A stretch of DNA of 34,415 nt from assembly GCF_900277125.1 (NCBI RefSeq), contig NZ_OPYN01000052.1:1-34415 (forward strand), read 5' to 3'. A program made the position numbers and the translations under genes. This DNA is from Pseudomonas inefficax (lineage in GTDB: Bacteria > Pseudomonadota > Gammaproteobacteria > Pseudomonadales > Pseudomonadaceae). Under the pieces are notes generated by a model. It saw nothing but the letters and a program-made list of their open reading frames with translations. It was not told the origin of the DNA and made no database searches. This document shows, piece after piece, positions 9,562 through 19,640 of the stretch. The first letter of the stretch is position 1. The number at the start of each line of letters is the position of its first letter.

Positions 9562-10519
9562 TGCGCAGGCCCAGGCTCTCGGGATGCGGCTGCAGGTAGG
9601 CCTGCTGCTGCAGATACGGGTCGGGGTGCTTACGCAAATGGTGCTTGAGCAAGGTCAGCGGCACTACCAGCGGTACCACGCCTTGCTGGTATTGGCCGAT
9701 GATGGTTTGCAGCTCGGCTTTGTCCTGCGGTGTGAGAGTGTCCTTGAAGTAACCGCTCAGGTGCTGCAGCACGTTGCAATGAGTGCCACGGCTGGCACAG
9801 CGGCGCAGAGCCTGCATCAGTTGGCTGAAATAGCGCGGGCCGATACTTTGCGGGTCGTCGTCCTTGCTCATGCTGCCAAGCAGGCGCCCCAGGCTGCGGT
9901 AGGCCTGCGGGTTGTTGGCCATCAGCAGGTACTTGTAGCGCGAGTGGAACCGTACCAGGGCGCCACGGCTCAGGCCTTCGGCCAGCAGGCGCTGCCAGTC
10001 GGCGTAGGCATACACGCGGCTGATGAAGTTCTCGCGCAGCACAGGGTCGTGCAGGCGGCCTTCTTCCTCAGCCGGCAGGTCCGGGCGCCGTGCGCAGAAC
10101 GCCTGGGCATACACACCCCGCCCACCGTGGAAGGCCGGGTGGCCATTGTCCTGGTACACCTTGACCCGCTCCAGGCCACAGGAAGGCGATTTCTGCATGA
10201 AGATGTAGCCGCAGATATCGTCGAGCTCGGCCGCCATTTGCTCGCCATAGCTGCGCAGTGGGCCGGTCAGGTCCATGCCGGGGTTGCGGGTGCCTACCAC
10301 TTCGGGCCGGCTGGGGTTGCCGACCAGGCGGATTGGGTCGCGCGGTACACCCAGGCCGATGGCCACCTCCGGGCATACCGGCAACCAGTCGAAATGTTCC
10401 TCGAGCTGCATACGGCACAAGTCGGAGGCCTTGTGGCCACCGTTATAGCGCACGCTATGCCCGGTCAGGCAGGCACTGATGGCGATACGCGGCTTGCTGT
10501 GGGCGGATGAGTCGTGCAT
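9551..10519 (-). CDS. DUF523 + YbgA (DUF1722) fusion protein
   Basis: The 322 residues combine an N-terminal DUF523 domain (about 10-160) and a C-terminal YbgA/DUF1722 domain (about 190-310). DUF523 includes the thiouracil desulfidase TudS, an iron-sulfur enzyme with three ligating cysteines. The matching cysteines here are C17 (SACLTG), C49 (PVCPEV) and C114 (SPSCGLE), with a glutamate after the second as in TudS. A cluster-dependent desulfidase or related activity is therefore possible but unproven. YbgA has no established function. It overlaps the regulator by 11 bases. The upstream SD is GGAG, and a direct-repeat operator lies 20 bases before the start. Confidence 0.88.
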   Translation of the reverse strand: MHDSSAHSKPRIAISACLTGHSVRYNGGHKASDLCRMQLEEHFDWLPVCPEVAIGLGVPRDPIRLVGNPSRPEVVGTRNPGMDLTGPLRSYGEQMAAELDDICGYIFMQKSPSCGLERVKVYQDNGHPAFHGGRGVYAQAFCARRPDLPAEEEGRLHDPVLRENFISRVYAYADWQRLLAEGLSRGALVRFHSRYKYLLMANNPQAYRSLGRLLGSMSKDDDPQSIGPRYFSQLMQALRRCASRGTHCNVLQHLSGYFKDTLTPQDKAELQTIIGQYQQGVVPLVVPLTLLKHHLRKHPDPYLQQQAYLQPHPESLGLRNAV

Positions 10520-10538
10520 GGGCTGTCTCCAATAAAAC

Positions 10539-10562
10539 TTGTACGCGACTACAAAGTTGTAC
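10539..10562 (-). promoter_or_regulatory. Direct-repeat operator upstream of the DUF523-photolyase operon
   Basis: TTGTAC occurs at 10539-10544 and 10557-10562 on the plus strand, an exact 18-bp period, just before the DUF523 start at 10519. The same arrangement is found at 11658. Direct repeats containing TACA are known operators of CarH/LitR regulators. Binding by the MerR protein at 8674-9561 is inference. Confidence 0.5.
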
Positions 10563-10621
10563 AGGTTTATTGCAGCACAACCCAGAAGTTATGCAAACCA
10601 GTTTTTTTGTATAGCCCTACA

Positions 10622-11647
<1,026 letters not shown>

Positions 11648-11657
11648 TCAGGCAAAC

Positions 11658-11681
11658 CTGTACAATGCTAAAATTTTGTAT
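11658..11681 (-). promoter_or_regulatory. Matching direct-repeat operator before the amine-oxidase-like gene
   Basis: CTGTAC (11658-11663) and TTGTAT (11676-11681) on the plus strand are again exactly 18 bp apart, in the same orientation as the pair at 10539. Both sites fit YTGTAY-N12-TTGTAY. It lies 50 bases upstream of the amine-oxidase-like start and 115 bases before the divergent epimerase gene, so it could affect either. Confidence 0.5.
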
Positions 11682-11795
11682 AAGGTTATTCCGTGTTGGC
11701 AGGCAGCTTGGCCTATGTTTATCCGAGAGCGTCGGGTCAAAAAAGTGCCTTGTTGTTAAAAATAGACCACCGCCGCATTCTGCGAGGACACAGCC

Positions 11796-12701
11796 ATGCA
11801 TATATTGCTGACAGGCGGCACCGGGTTGATTGGCAAGCACCTGTGTCAGTACTGGCTCGGCCAGGGTCATCGCCTGACGGTATGGAGCCGGCGACCTGAG
11901 CAAGTGCCGAAAATTTGTGGGGCCGGCGTGCGTGGCATCGCTCGCCTGGAGCAACTGGAGCCCGATGATCAGCTGGATGCAGTGATCAACCTGGCCGGCG
12001 CGCCGATTGCCGACCGGCCTTGGACGGCGGCCCGGCGCAACCTGCTGTGGGCCAGCCGCGTCACCCTCACCGAGCAGTTGCTGGCCTGGCTGGGCAGCCG
12101 TGAGCAGCGCCCGGAAGTGCTGATTTCCGGCTCTGCGGTGGGCTGGTACGGAGACGGTGGCGAACGCGAGCTGTCCGAGGCTTCACCGCCGGTGCGCGAA
12201 GATTTCGCCAGCCAGCTGTGCATCGCCTGGGAGGAGACGGCCATGCGTTCACAGGCCCAGGGCATTCGCGTGGCGTTGGTGCGAACCGGTTTGGTGCTGG
12301 CAAGTGATGGCGGCTTTTTGTCGCGCCTGCGCATGCCGTTCAAACTGGGGCTGGGCGGGCGTCTGGGTGATGGGCGACAGTGGATGCCGTGGGTCCATAT
12401 AGACGACCAGATCGCCCTGATTGATTTTCTCTTGCAGCACAAGGATGCCAGCGGTCCCTATAATGCCTGCGCCCCGGAGCCGGTGCGCAACAGCGAGTTC
12501 ACCAGGCGCCTGGGCCGTGCCCTGCACCGGCCGGCGCTGCTGCCGGTGCCCGCATTGCTGCTCAAGGCCACACTGGGCGAACTGTCGACCCTGCTGCTCG
12601 GCGGCCAGCGCGCCCGCCCGGTGCGCTTGCTGGCGGCAGGCTTCACCTTCCGCTTCAACGATCTGCAATCGGCCCTGGACAACCTGTCCAGCCGCCTCTG
12701 A
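11796..12701 (+). CDS. TIGR01777-family epimerase-like protein (YfcH type)
   Basis: It is a 301-residue member of the extended SDR superfamily. The N-terminal GGTGLIG (7-13) binds NAD(P), VINLAGAPI lies near 66, SAVGWYGDG is the modified catalytic strand, and the DUF1731-type C-terminal segment [14 protein letters not shown] is present. No physiological substrate is established for this family. GAGGACACAGCC before the ATG at 11796 provides an SD. It is divergent from the photolyase cluster and 13 bases upstream of hemH, probably co-transcribed with it. Confidence 0.9.
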   Translation: MHILLTGGTGLIGKHLCQYWLGQGHRLTVWSRRPEQVPKICGAGVRGIARLEQLEPDDQLDAVINLAGAPIADRPWTAARRNLLWASRVTLTEQLLAWLGSREQRPEVLISGSAVGWYGDGGERELSEASPPVREDFASQLCIAWEETAMRSQAQGIRVALVRTGLVLASDGGFLSRLRMPFKLGLGGRLGDGRQWMPWVHIDDQIALIDFLLQHKDASGPYNACAPEPVRNSEFTRRLGRALHRPALLPVPALLLKATLGELSTLLLGGQRARPVRLLAAGFTFRFNDLQSALDNLSSRL

Positions 12702-12714
12702 CATAGGACGCTGC

Positions 12715-13728
12715 ATGACCGATCACGCCCTGCTGCTGGTCAACCTGGGTTCCCCGGCCTCCACATCGGTGGCCGATGTGCGCCGCTACCTCAACCAGTT
12801 TCTGATGGATCCCTATGTGGTCGACCTGCCGTGGCCGCTTAGGCGGCTGCTGGTGTCGCTGATCCTGATCAAGCGCCCGGAGCAGTCGGCGCATGCCTAT
12901 GGCTCTATCTGGTGGGAAGAGGGCTCGCCGTTGGTAGTGCTGACCCGTCGCCTGCAGGCGGCGATGGTCGAGCACTGGCCCCATGGCCCGGTGGAGATTG
13001 CCATGCGCTATGGCCAGCCGGCCTTGCCCGAAGTGCTCGAGCGGCTGGCGGCCCAGGGTGTACGCAAGGTGACCTTGGCACCGCTGTATCCACAGTTCGC
13101 CGACAGCACGGTGACCACGGTGGTGGAGCTGGCCAGGCAGACGATCAGCGAACGCGAGCTGCCGTTGCAGATGCGCGTGCTGCAACCATTCTACGAACAC
13201 CCGGATTACATCGAGGCACTGGCGGCCAGCGCCAGGCCTTACCTGGAACAGGACTACGACCACCTGTTGCTGAGCTTTCATGGTTTGCCGGAGCGGCACC
13301 TGAAGAAGCTCTACCCGACCGGCAAGCATGACCTGCGCGCGGCGGATTGTTGCGAAGGTGCCAGTGCCGAGGTGCGTGCGGTGTGTTATCGCGGGCAGTG
13401 TCTGGCCACGGCCAAGGCTTTTGCGCAGAAGCTGGGCATACCGGACGGCAAGTGGTCGGTATCGTTCCAGTCACGGCTCGGGCGCGACAAGTGGATCGAA
13501 CCCTACACCGAAACCCGGCTGGACGAACTGGCCAAGGCCGGAGTGAAGCGGTTGCTGGTGATGTGCCCTGCGTTCGTTGCCGATTGCATCGAGACGCTGG
13601 AAGAGATCGGCATGCGCGGCAGCGAGCAGTTTGTCGAGGCCGGCGGGCAGGAGCTGGTGCTGGTGCCTTGCCTGAATGATCACCCGGAGTGGGTGAGGGT
13701 GTTGGCCGACATGTGCGAAAAGGCCTGA
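12715..13728 (+). CDS. hemH: Ferrochelatase
   Basis: It inserts ferrous iron into protoporphyrin IX, the last step of protohaem synthesis, at the cytoplasmic membrane face. The ATG at 12715 follows AGGAC and gives 337 residues. The catalytic histidine is H189 in SFHGLPERH, and the acidic residue is in DKWIEPYTE (259-266) after SFQSRLGR. C207, C212, C213, C224 and C229 are cysteines in the central region; whether they bind a cluster cannot be told. It ends against a REPIN that separates it from the convergent uraA. Confidence 0.97.
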   Translation: MTDHALLLVNLGSPASTSVADVRRYLNQFLMDPYVVDLPWPLRRLLVSLILIKRPEQSAHAYGSIWWEEGSPLVVLTRRLQAAMVEHWPHGPVEIAMRYGQPALPEVLERLAAQGVRKVTLAPLYPQFADSTVTTVVELARQTISERELPLQMRVLQPFYEHPDYIEALAASARPYLEQDYDHLLLSFHGLPERHLKKLYPTGKHDLRAADCCEGASAEVRAVCYRGQCLATAKAFAQKLGIPDGKWSVSFQSRLGRDKWIEPYTETRLDELAKAGVKRLLVMCPAFVADCIETLEEIGMRGSEQFVEAGGQELVLVPCLNDHPEWVRVLADMCEKA

Positions 13729-13745
13729 TTGTCAGGTTGCCTTTG

Positions 13746-13823
13746 CCGGCCTCTTCGCGGGTAAACCCGCTCCCACAGGTTTTGTACAATGCCTGTGGGA
13801 GCGGGTTCACCCGCGAAGAGGCC
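13746..13823. repeat. REPIN between hemH and uraA
   Basis: Two REP units face each other (13746-13779 and 13792-13823) with a short centre, forming a long stem-loop. It lies between two convergent genes and is well placed to stop transcription from both sides. Confidence 0.9.
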
Positions 13824-13831
13824 AGATCAGG

Positions 13832-15103
13832 TCAAAGCTGATCGTCCAGCTTCTTGTGCTTCCAGCCATCGTTACCCGGCAGGATCAGGTTCAGCGCGAT
13901 AGCCACTATGGCGCACAGGGCGATGCCCTTCAGGCCCCAGTCATCCGGGCCGTCACCACTGCCGATCAGCACACCGCCGATACCGAACACCAGGGTCACC
14001 GACACGATCACCAGGTTGCGCGCTTCGGCCAGGTCGATCTTGTGGCGGATCATGGTATTCATGCCCACCGCCGCGATCGAGCCGAACAGCAGGCACAGGA
14101 TGCCACCCATCACTGGTACCGGGATGCTTTGCAGCAATGCACCGAACTTGCCGATGAAGGCGAGGGTGATGGCGAAGACCGCCGCCCAGGTCATGATCTT
14201 CGGGTTGTAGTTCTTGGTCAGCATCACCGCGCCGGTGACTTCGGCATAGGTGGTGTTGGGCGGGCCGCCAAACAAGCCGGCTGCCGTGGTGGCCAGACCG
14301 TCGCCCAGCAGGGTGCGGTGCAGGCCGGGCTTTTTCAGGTAGTCGCGGCCCGTCACGCTGCCGACCGCGATCACTCCGCCGATGTGCTCGATCGCCGGTG
14401 CCAGGGCAACCGGGACGATGAACAGGATGGCCTGCCAGTTGAACGCTGGTGCGGTGAAGTTGGGCAGCTCCAGCCACGGTGCGGCGGCGATCTTGGCAGT
14501 GTCGACCACGCCAAAGGCGAACGACAGGGCAAAGCCCACCAGCACGCCAGCGATGATCGGCACCAGGCGGAAGATGCCCTTGCCGAACACGGCGACGATC
14601 AGCGTTGTCAGCAGGGCCGGCATCGAGATCATCATGGCGGTCTGGTAGGGCAGCAGCACGCTGCCGTCACCGGCCTTGCCCATCGCCATGTTGGCGGCGA
14701 TCGGCGCCATGGCCAGGCCGATGGAGATGATCACCGGGCCGATCACCACCGGCGGCAGCATGCGGTCGATGAAACCGGTGCCTTTGATTTTCACCATCAG
14801 GCCCATGAAGGTGTACACGAAACCTGCGGCCATCACGCCGCCCATGGTCTCGGCCAGGCCGAACTGGCCCTTGGCGAGGATGATCGGGGTGATGAAGGCA
14901 AAGCTCGAGGCCAGGAACACGGGTACCTGGCGGCCGGTGACCAGCTGGAACAGCAGGGTGCCAATGCCGGCAGTGAACAGCGCGACGTTCGGATCAAGGC
15001 CGGTGATCAGTGGCATCAGCACCAGCGCGCCGAATGCCACGAAGAGCATCTGCGCGCCCGAAACGACCTGGCGCCAGAGCGGGTCGTTGAAGCCGTCCTG
15101 CAT
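13832..15103 (-). CDS. uraA: Uracil permease (NCS2 family)
   Basis: The 423-residue inner-membrane protein has about 14 hydrophobic segments and is a proton-coupled importer of uracil. The substrate region contains the family glutamate in ALAPAIEHIGG, and the second half-motif reads GGPPNTTYAEVTGA. The start at 15103 lies two bases after the upp stop, so uptake and phosphoribosylation of uracil are made from one transcript. A related xanthine/uracil specificity cannot be excluded from sequence, but the neighbour supports uracil. Confidence 0.95.
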   Translation of the reverse strand: MQDGFNDPLWRQVVSGAQMLFVAFGALVLMPLITGLDPNVALFTAGIGTLLFQLVTGRQVPVFLASSFAFITPIILAKGQFGLAETMGGVMAAGFVYTFMGLMVKIKGTGFIDRMLPPVVIGPVIISIGLAMAPIAANMAMGKAGDGSVLLPYQTAMMISMPALLTTLIVAVFGKGIFRLVPIIAGVLVGFALSFAFGVVDTAKIAAAPWLELPNFTAPAFNWQAILFIVPVALAPAIEHIGGVIAVGSVTGRDYLKKPGLHRTLLGDGLATTAAGLFGGPPNTTYAEVTGAVMLTKNYNPKIMTWAAVFAITLAFIGKFGALLQSIPVPVMGGILCLLFGSIAAVGMNTMIRHKIDLAEARNLVIVSVTLVFGIGGVLIGSGDGPDDWGLKGIALCAIVAIALNLILPGNDGWKHKKLDDQL

Positions 15104-15105
15104 GG

Positions 15106-15744
15106 TCAGGCGTCCTTTTGCTTGGTGCCGAAGATCTTGTCACCGGCATCGCCCAGGCCCGGCACGATGTAGCCGTGTTCGTTCAGGTGCTGGTCGATCG
15201 AGGCGGTGTAGATCTGCACGTCCGGGTGGGCTTTTTCCACCACTTCGATGCCTTCTGGCGCGGCGACCAGAACCATGGCGCGGATCTCTTTGCAGCCGGC
15301 CTTCTTCAGCAGGTCGATGGTGGCGACCATCGAACCGCCGGTGGCCAGCATCGGGTCGATGATCAGCGCCAGGCGCTGGTTGATGTCCGGCGCGAGCTTT
15401 TCCAGGTAGGTGTGGGCTTCGAGGGTTTCCTCGTTGCGGGCAACACCGACAGCGCTGACCTTGGCACCCGGGATCAGGCTGAGCACGCCGTCGAGCATGC
15501 CGATGCCGGCACGCAGGATCGGCACCACGGTAATTTTCTTGCCGGCGATTTTTTCAACTTGCACCTTGCCGCACCAGCCGTCGATCTCGTAGGTTTCGAG
15601 CGGCAGGTCCTGGGTGGCTTCGTAGGTCAGGAGCGCGCCGACTTCCTGGGCAAGTTCGCGAAAATTCTTGGTGCTGATATCGGCACGGCGCATCAGGCCG
15701 AGCTTGTGGCGGATCAGCGGATGGCGGATCTCACGAGTGGGCAT
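15106..15744 (-). CDS. upp: Uracil phosphoribosyltransferase
   Basis: It makes UMP from uracil and PRPP in pyrimidine salvage. The 212 residues contain the PRPP-binding loop DPMLATGGS near 130-140 and the uracil-site segment near the C terminus ([16 protein letters not shown]). The start at 15744 (MPTREIRHP) is preferred to an in-frame ATG 24 bases upstream, because GGAG is placed eight bases before it and the protein then has the usual length. It is the first gene of upp-uraA and divergent from hpt. Confidence 0.96.
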   Translation of the reverse strand: MPTREIRHPLIRHKLGLMRRADISTKNFRELAQEVGALLTYEATQDLPLETYEIDGWCGKVQVEKIAGKKITVVPILRAGIGMLDGVLSLIPGAKVSAVGVARNEETLEAHTYLEKLAPDINQRLALIIDPMLATGGSMVATIDLLKKAGCKEIRAMVLVAAPEGIEVVEKAHPDVQIYTASIDQHLNEHGYIVPGLGDAGDKIFGTKQKDA

Positions 15745-15905
15745 AGGGGGGCTCCGAAAGGCGGGCAAAAAAACCGCGCTAGATTAATCTATTCAGCCTG
15801 TGCTGTCGTCTGGTCATTCTGGACGTTAGTCCATAAATGCTTGATCTGTGACGAGCGGATGCGTACCTTTGCCCGCTTTTCCAAAATGCCCCCCCGGAGA
15901 GCGCC

Positions 15906-16463
15906 ATGTCCGCCGATCTCGAGCATATCCGTCAAGTCATGCGTGAAGCTGACTGCCTGTACACCGAAGCCGAAGTCGAAGCGGCCATCGCCAAAGTCGG
16001 CGAGCAGATCTGCAAGGACCTGCACGACAAGAACCCGGTGGTGTTCTGCGTGATGAACGGCGGCCTGATCTTCTCCGGCAAACTGCTGACCCACCTGCAG
16101 TTCCCGCTGGAAGCCAGCTACCTGCACGCCACCCGCTACCGCAACCAGACCAGCGGCGGGGAACTGTTCTGGAAGGCCAAGCCGGAAGTATCGTTCATCG
16201 ACCGTGACGTACTGATCGTCGACGACATTCTCGACGAGGGCCACACCCTCAGTGCCATCATCGAATTCTGCAAGCATGCCGGTGCGCGCTCGGTGCATAC
16301 CGCGGTGCTGATCGACAAGGACCATGACCGCAAGGCCAGCCCGGAGCTCAAGGCCAACTACGTGGGCCTGCCCTGCGTCGACCGCTACATCTTCGGTTAC
16401 GGCATGGACTACAAAGGCTACTGGCGCAACGCCAACGGCATCTTCGCCGTAAAGGGGCTGTGA
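15906..16463 (+). CDS. hpt: Hypoxanthine-guanine phosphoribosyltransferase
   Basis: It converts hypoxanthine or guanine plus PRPP to IMP or GMP. The 185 residues carry the PRPP motif VLIVDDILDEGHT and the flexible-loop/base-binding region typical of type I purine PRTases. GGAGAGCGCC before the ATG gives an SD. It overlaps or abuts the cupin gene downstream and is transcribed away from upp, so a 161-base region controls both pyrimidine and purine salvage. The exact base preference cannot be seen. Confidence 0.93.
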   Translation: MSADLEHIRQVMREADCLYTEAEVEAAIAKVGEQICKDLHDKNPVVFCVMNGGLIFSGKLLTHLQFPLEASYLHATRYRNQTSGGELFWKAKPEVSFIDRDVLIVDDILDEGHTLSAIIEFCKHAGARSVHTAVLIDKDHDRKASPELKANYVGLPCVDRYIFGYGMDYKGYWRNANGIFAVKGL

Positions 16464-16465
16464 TC

Positions 16466-16939
16466 ATGCGCCAGCCTGCGTTCATCGACCAATCGCTGTT
16501 CGCCGGGCTGGCCGCACAGGCTGCCGCCAACCCGCGCGGGCGGCAGCATCACACCTTCCATGAGATGGAAGAGCCCTGCCACCGCATGGCGGTCGGGCTG
16601 CAACCGAGCACCTATATCCCGCCGCATCGCCACCTGAGCGCCGACAAGGCTGAAACGCTGATTGCGCTCAAGGGGCGCTTCGGCCTGCTGCTCTTCGATG
16701 AGCAGGGGGCGGTGACCGACAAGCGAGTGCTGCAGGCGGGCGGCGATTGCCTGGGTGTGGACCTGGCGCCTGGAACCTTCCATGGGCTTGTGGTGCTGGA
16801 GCCGGACAGCATCCTGTTCGAGTGCAAGGCTGGGCCGTATCGGCCGGTGGGTGAAGGTGAACATGCGCACTGGGCGCCGCGCGAAGGTGAAGAAGGCGTG
16901 GCCGAGTACCAGGCCTGGATGCTCGCGCAGTTCGATTGA
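16466..16939 (+). CDS. WbuC-family cupin-fold protein
   Basis: The 157 residues match the small WbuC cupin family, named after a gene in O-antigen loci. A cupin metal site is suggested by HRH (about residues 52-54) and a later histidine in PGTFHGLV. I chose ATG 16466, which has AAAGGGG at a good distance; GTG 16460 would add two residues and overlap the hpt stop. Its position directly behind hpt suggests co-transcription. No enzymatic role is established. Confidence 0.82.
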   Translation: MRQPAFIDQSLFAGLAAQAAANPRGRQHHTFHEMEEPCHRMAVGLQPSTYIPPHRHLSADKAETLIALKGRFGLLLFDEQGAVTDKRVLQAGGDCLGVDLAPGTFHGLVVLEPDSILFECKAGPYRPVGEGEHAHWAPREGEEGVAEYQAWMLAQFD

Positions 16940-16962
16940 TGTCGACTGTACTGGCTTCGTTG

Positions 16963-17061
16963 CCCTGTAGGAGCAGCCTTGTGCTGCGAAGGGGCCGGTA
17001 TGACTAAAGATGTTCTGTGGCAATGCTGGCCTCTTCGCAGCACAAGGCTGCTCCTACAGGG
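16963..17061. repeat. REPIN with perfect 29-bp arms
   Basis: Bases 16963-16991 and 17033-17061 are perfect inverted copies over 29 bp, starting CCCTGTAGGAGCAGCCTTGT. This is the second REP flavour of the window (GTAGGAGCAGCCTTGTGCTG), distinct from the GTGGGAGCGGG type. Confidence 0.9.
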
Positions 17062-17123
17062 CGATAGGGTCATACGCCCCAGAAACTCCATGCTAGAGTG
17101 CTCCTTCATTCAAGGAGCCTCAC

Positions 17124-17594
17124 ATGCGTGCGTTTCTTCCCCTCCTGTTGGCAGTCAGCCTGCCACTCGCCGCCGCACCGCTGCACAGCCAGTTCCTGCC
17201 ACCTGACGACCAGTCACTGCGCCAGGAAGCGCCGACCGGCCAGCAATTGCTGCAAGTGACGGACTATTCGGTGGTAGTGGGTACCCAACGCCAGTCCGAC
17301 CAGCAGCCGATCCCGATCACCTCGTCGTTGCAGGTGCGTCTCAAGGGCAAGCCGCTGAGCAAGGGCGCGACCATCGCCCAGGTGCTGCTGACCTTTGATG
17401 GTGAAGCGGCCAAGAGCCTGAAGAAACCCGTATACGACGAGAAAACCCGCACCCTGAGCCTGAACTACCCACTCAGCGACTACCGCGTGATCATGGACCT
17501 GCTGCGCAACGAGACGTTGTACGTGCAGTTCCTCACGTATGGCAACGGCCACATCTGGGCCGACCTGCACACCGGTACCGTACGTACGCGTTGA
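17124..17594 (+). CDS. Conserved hypothetical secreted protein
   Basis: It has 156 residues with a signal peptide (MRAFLPLLLAVSLPLAAA), probably cut after residue 18 to 22, and no lipobox, so it should be periplasmic. The rest is beta-rich with a repeated pattern of polar and hydrophobic strands. I recognise no catalytic motif. CAAGGAGCC eight bases before the ATG is a strong SD. It is followed by another small gene 68 bases on. Confidence 0.75.
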   Translation: MRAFLPLLLAVSLPLAAAPLHSQFLPPDDQSLRQEAPTGQQLLQVTDYSVVVGTQRQSDQQPIPITSSLQVRLKGKPLSKGATIAQVLLTFDGEAAKSLKKPVYDEKTRTLSLNYPLSDYRVIMDLLRNETLYVQFLTYGNGHIWADLHTGTVRTR

Positions 17595-17662
17595 GGCGCC
17601 CGGCCTGCGGGGGGTACACTGCCGGCCTTGGAAATTTCGTGATGGTCCAGTTGGAGTCGGCA

Positions 17663-17953
17663 ATGCGTAAAGACAAGAAACAGGTAATCGGTGACGAGAT
17701 CAGCGACGACTACATCAAGGCGTTCCTTCAGTTCGAGCCGGCCGATGGCGTGACCTCGCCGTCGCTGCACAAGCTGGTCAAGGCGTACCGTGGCCTGCGC
17801 ATCGACGATTTCGAGCGTTTTGTCGGCTTCTTCATCGAAGCCGGGCTGGACCTGGATGGCAAGGACGAGCATGGCAAGACCTTTGTCGAGCAGATCGCCG
17901 ACCAGCGCAATGCGGCGGAGTACATCGAGATCATCGCCAAAGCCCGTGGTTGA
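17663..17953 (+). CDS. PA4642-type conserved small protein
   Basis: A 96-residue, acidic cytosolic protein that I recognise as conserved in Pseudomonas next to mqo, without assigned function. It is predicted largely helical, with SLHKLVKAYRGLRIDDFERF near the middle and a C-terminal stretch (DEHGKTFVEQIADQRNAAEY) resembling half of an ankyrin hairpin. The ATG at 17663 with GGAG seven bases before is preferred to ATG 17642, which lacks an SD. Confidence 0.78.
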   Translation: MRKDKKQVIGDEISDDYIKAFLQFEPADGVTSPSLHKLVKAYRGLRIDDFERFVGFFIEAGLDLDGKDEHGKTFVEQIADQRNAAEYIEIIAKARG

Positions 17954-17968
17954 TTTTTAACCTGTGAC

Positions 17969-18065
17969 GGCCCTTTCGCGGGCACGCCCGCTCCCACAGG
18001 GATGGTGCAGAGCCTGAGGGCGGCGCCGAAACCTGTGGGAGCGGGCATGCCCGCGAAGAGGCCGG
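17969..18065. repeat. REPIN downstream of the PA4642-type gene
   Basis: Inverted REP units at 17969-18000 and 18032-18063 with a GC-rich spacer. It precedes an intrinsic terminator serving the converging mqo gene. Confidence 0.9.
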
Positions 18066-18090
18066 CACAGGTCAATGAGCAACCAGGCAC

Positions 18091-18117
18091 AAAAAAACGC
18101 CCCGAGGGGCGTTTTTT
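18091..18117. terminator. Bidirectional intrinsic terminator beside mqo
   Basis: The stem ACGCCC/GGGCGT with a CGAG loop is flanked by seven A residues on one side and six T residues on the other, so it can stop transcription from either strand. It lies 15 bases beyond the mqo stop. Confidence 0.9.
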
Positions 18118-18131
18118 CGTTACCGGCCGAA

Positions 18132-19640
18132 TCAGGCGTAATGCTTGGCCGCCGGGCTGCTTTCCACCAGGTCCAGTGCCACGTCGTTGTCGGCGCTGAT
18201 CTTGTGGTACAGGGCTGCATCGGTTGCCAGGGTCTTCTCGCGAGCCGGGAAGATTTCCTTGAGCTTGGCAGCCCAGGCACCTTTGGCCTGCTCGGGGAAG
18301 CAGCGCTCGATCAGTTCCAGCATGATCGACACGGTTACCGAAGCACCCGGCGATGCGCCGAGCAGTGCAGCCAGGCTGCCGTCCTGGGCCGAGACCAGCT
18401 CGGTACCGAACTGCAGCACGCCGCCTTTCTTCGGGTCCTTCTTGATGATCTGCACGCGCTGACCAGCCACTTCCAGGCGCCAGTCTTCGGCCTTGGCCTG
18501 CGGATAGAAGCGACGCAGGGCTTCCAGGCGCTGCTCCATCGACTGCATCACTTCGCTGACCAGGTACTTGGTCAGGTCCATGTTGTCACGGGCCACGGCC
18601 AGCATCGGGCCAATGTTGCCCATGCGCACCGACAGCGGCAGGTCCATCAGCGAACCGTGCTTGAGGAACTTGGTGGTGAAGCCGGCATATGGGCCGAACA
18701 GCAGCGATTTCTTGCCATCGACCACGCGGGTATCCAGGTGCGGTACCGACATCGGTGGGGCGCCGACCGCGGCCTGGCTGTAGACCTTGGCCTGGTGCTG
18801 CTTGACGATTTCCGGGTTGTCGCAACGCAGCCACTGGCCGCTGACCGGGAAGCCGCCGAAGCCTTTGCTTTCCGGAATGCCCGACAGCTGAAGCAGCGGC
18901 AGGGCCGCGCCACCGGCGCCGAGGAAGACGAAGCGGGCGTCCACTTCACGGCTGCCGCCGCTGTTGACGTCCTTGATGCTCACGGTCCAGCCCTTGCCGT
19001 TACGGCGCAGGCCGACGACCTTCTTGCTGTACTTGACCTGGGCGTCCTGCGAGTCGCCCAGCAGCTTCAGCAGCTTGTTGGTCAGGGCGCCAAAGTTGAC
19101 GTCGGTACCCTTGAGCACGCGGGTGGCGGCGATGTGCTGGTCGGCTGGGCGGCCTGGCATCATCAGCGGCATCCAGTCGTTCATCACGGCCTTGTCTTCG
19201 GTGTATTCCATGTCGGCGAAGGCATGGTGCTGCTTGAGCAGCTCATAGCGCTTCTTGAGGAAGGAAACACCCTTGTCACCCTCGACGTAGCTCAGGTGCG
19301 GGACAGGGTTGATGAAGGCACGCGCCGAGCCGAAGTTGCCTTTCTTGCTCAGGTAGGCCCAGAACTGGCGCGAAACCTCGAACTGGGTGTTGATGTGCAC
19401 GGCCTTCTTGATGTCGATGCTGCCATCGGCGGCCTGGGGCGTGTAGTTAAGCTCGCACAGGCCGGCGTGGCCTGTGCCTGCGTTGTTCCAGGGGTTGGAG
19501 CTTTCCGCGGCTCCGGAGTCCATCGCCTCCACGACCTCAAGTTTCAGGGTCGGGTCGAGCTCCTTGAGCAGTACGGCCAGGGTGGCACTCATGATGCCCG
19601 CGCCTACCAGTACCACATCAACCGATTCGTTCTGCGCCAT
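18132..19640 (-). CDS. mqo: Malate:quinone oxidoreductase
   Basis: It is a membrane-associated FAD enzyme that oxidises malate to oxaloacetate and passes electrons to the quinone pool, replacing or complementing NAD-dependent malate dehydrogenase. The 502 residues start with an FAD fold [16 protein letters not shown] (7-22), contain [18 protein letters not shown] (53-70) typical of the family, and end with the FAD site [16 protein letters not shown]. Full length. It is single-gene with a 600-bp intergenic region upstream. Confidence 0.96.
   Translation of the reverse strand: MAQNESVDVVLVGAGIMSATLAVLLKELDPTLKLEVVEAMDSGAAESSNPWNNAGTGHAGLCELNYTPQAADGSIDIKKAVHINTQFEVSRQFWAYLSKKGNFGSARAFINPVPHLSYVEGDKGVSFLKKRYELLKQHHAFADMEYTEDKAVMNDWMPLMMPGRPADQHIAATRVLKGTDVNFGALTNKLLKLLGDSQDAQVKYSKKVVGLRRNGKGWTVSIKDVNSGGSREVDARFVFLGAGGAALPLLQLSGIPESKGFGGFPVSGQWLRCDNPEIVKQHQAKVYSQAAVGAPPMSVPHLDTRVVDGKKSLLFGPYAGFTTKFLKHGSLMDLPLSVRMGNIGPMLAVARDNMDLTKYLVSEVMQSMEQRLEALRRFYPQAKAEDWRLEVAGQRVQIIKKDPKKGGVLQFGTELVSAQDGSLAALLGASPGASVTVSIMLELIERCFPEQAKGAWAAKLKEIFPAREKTLATDAALYHKISADNDVALDLVESSPAAKHYA

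Noticed and set aside
13779..13792. TTTTGTACAA in the REPIN loop as a third light operator
   Set aside because: Only one half-site is present, with no partner 18 bp away and no nearby gene start.
13856..15172. Long plus-strand frame opposite uraA
   Set aside because: Antisense shadow of a well-supported permease gene; histidine/aspartate-rich composition is typical of such shadows.
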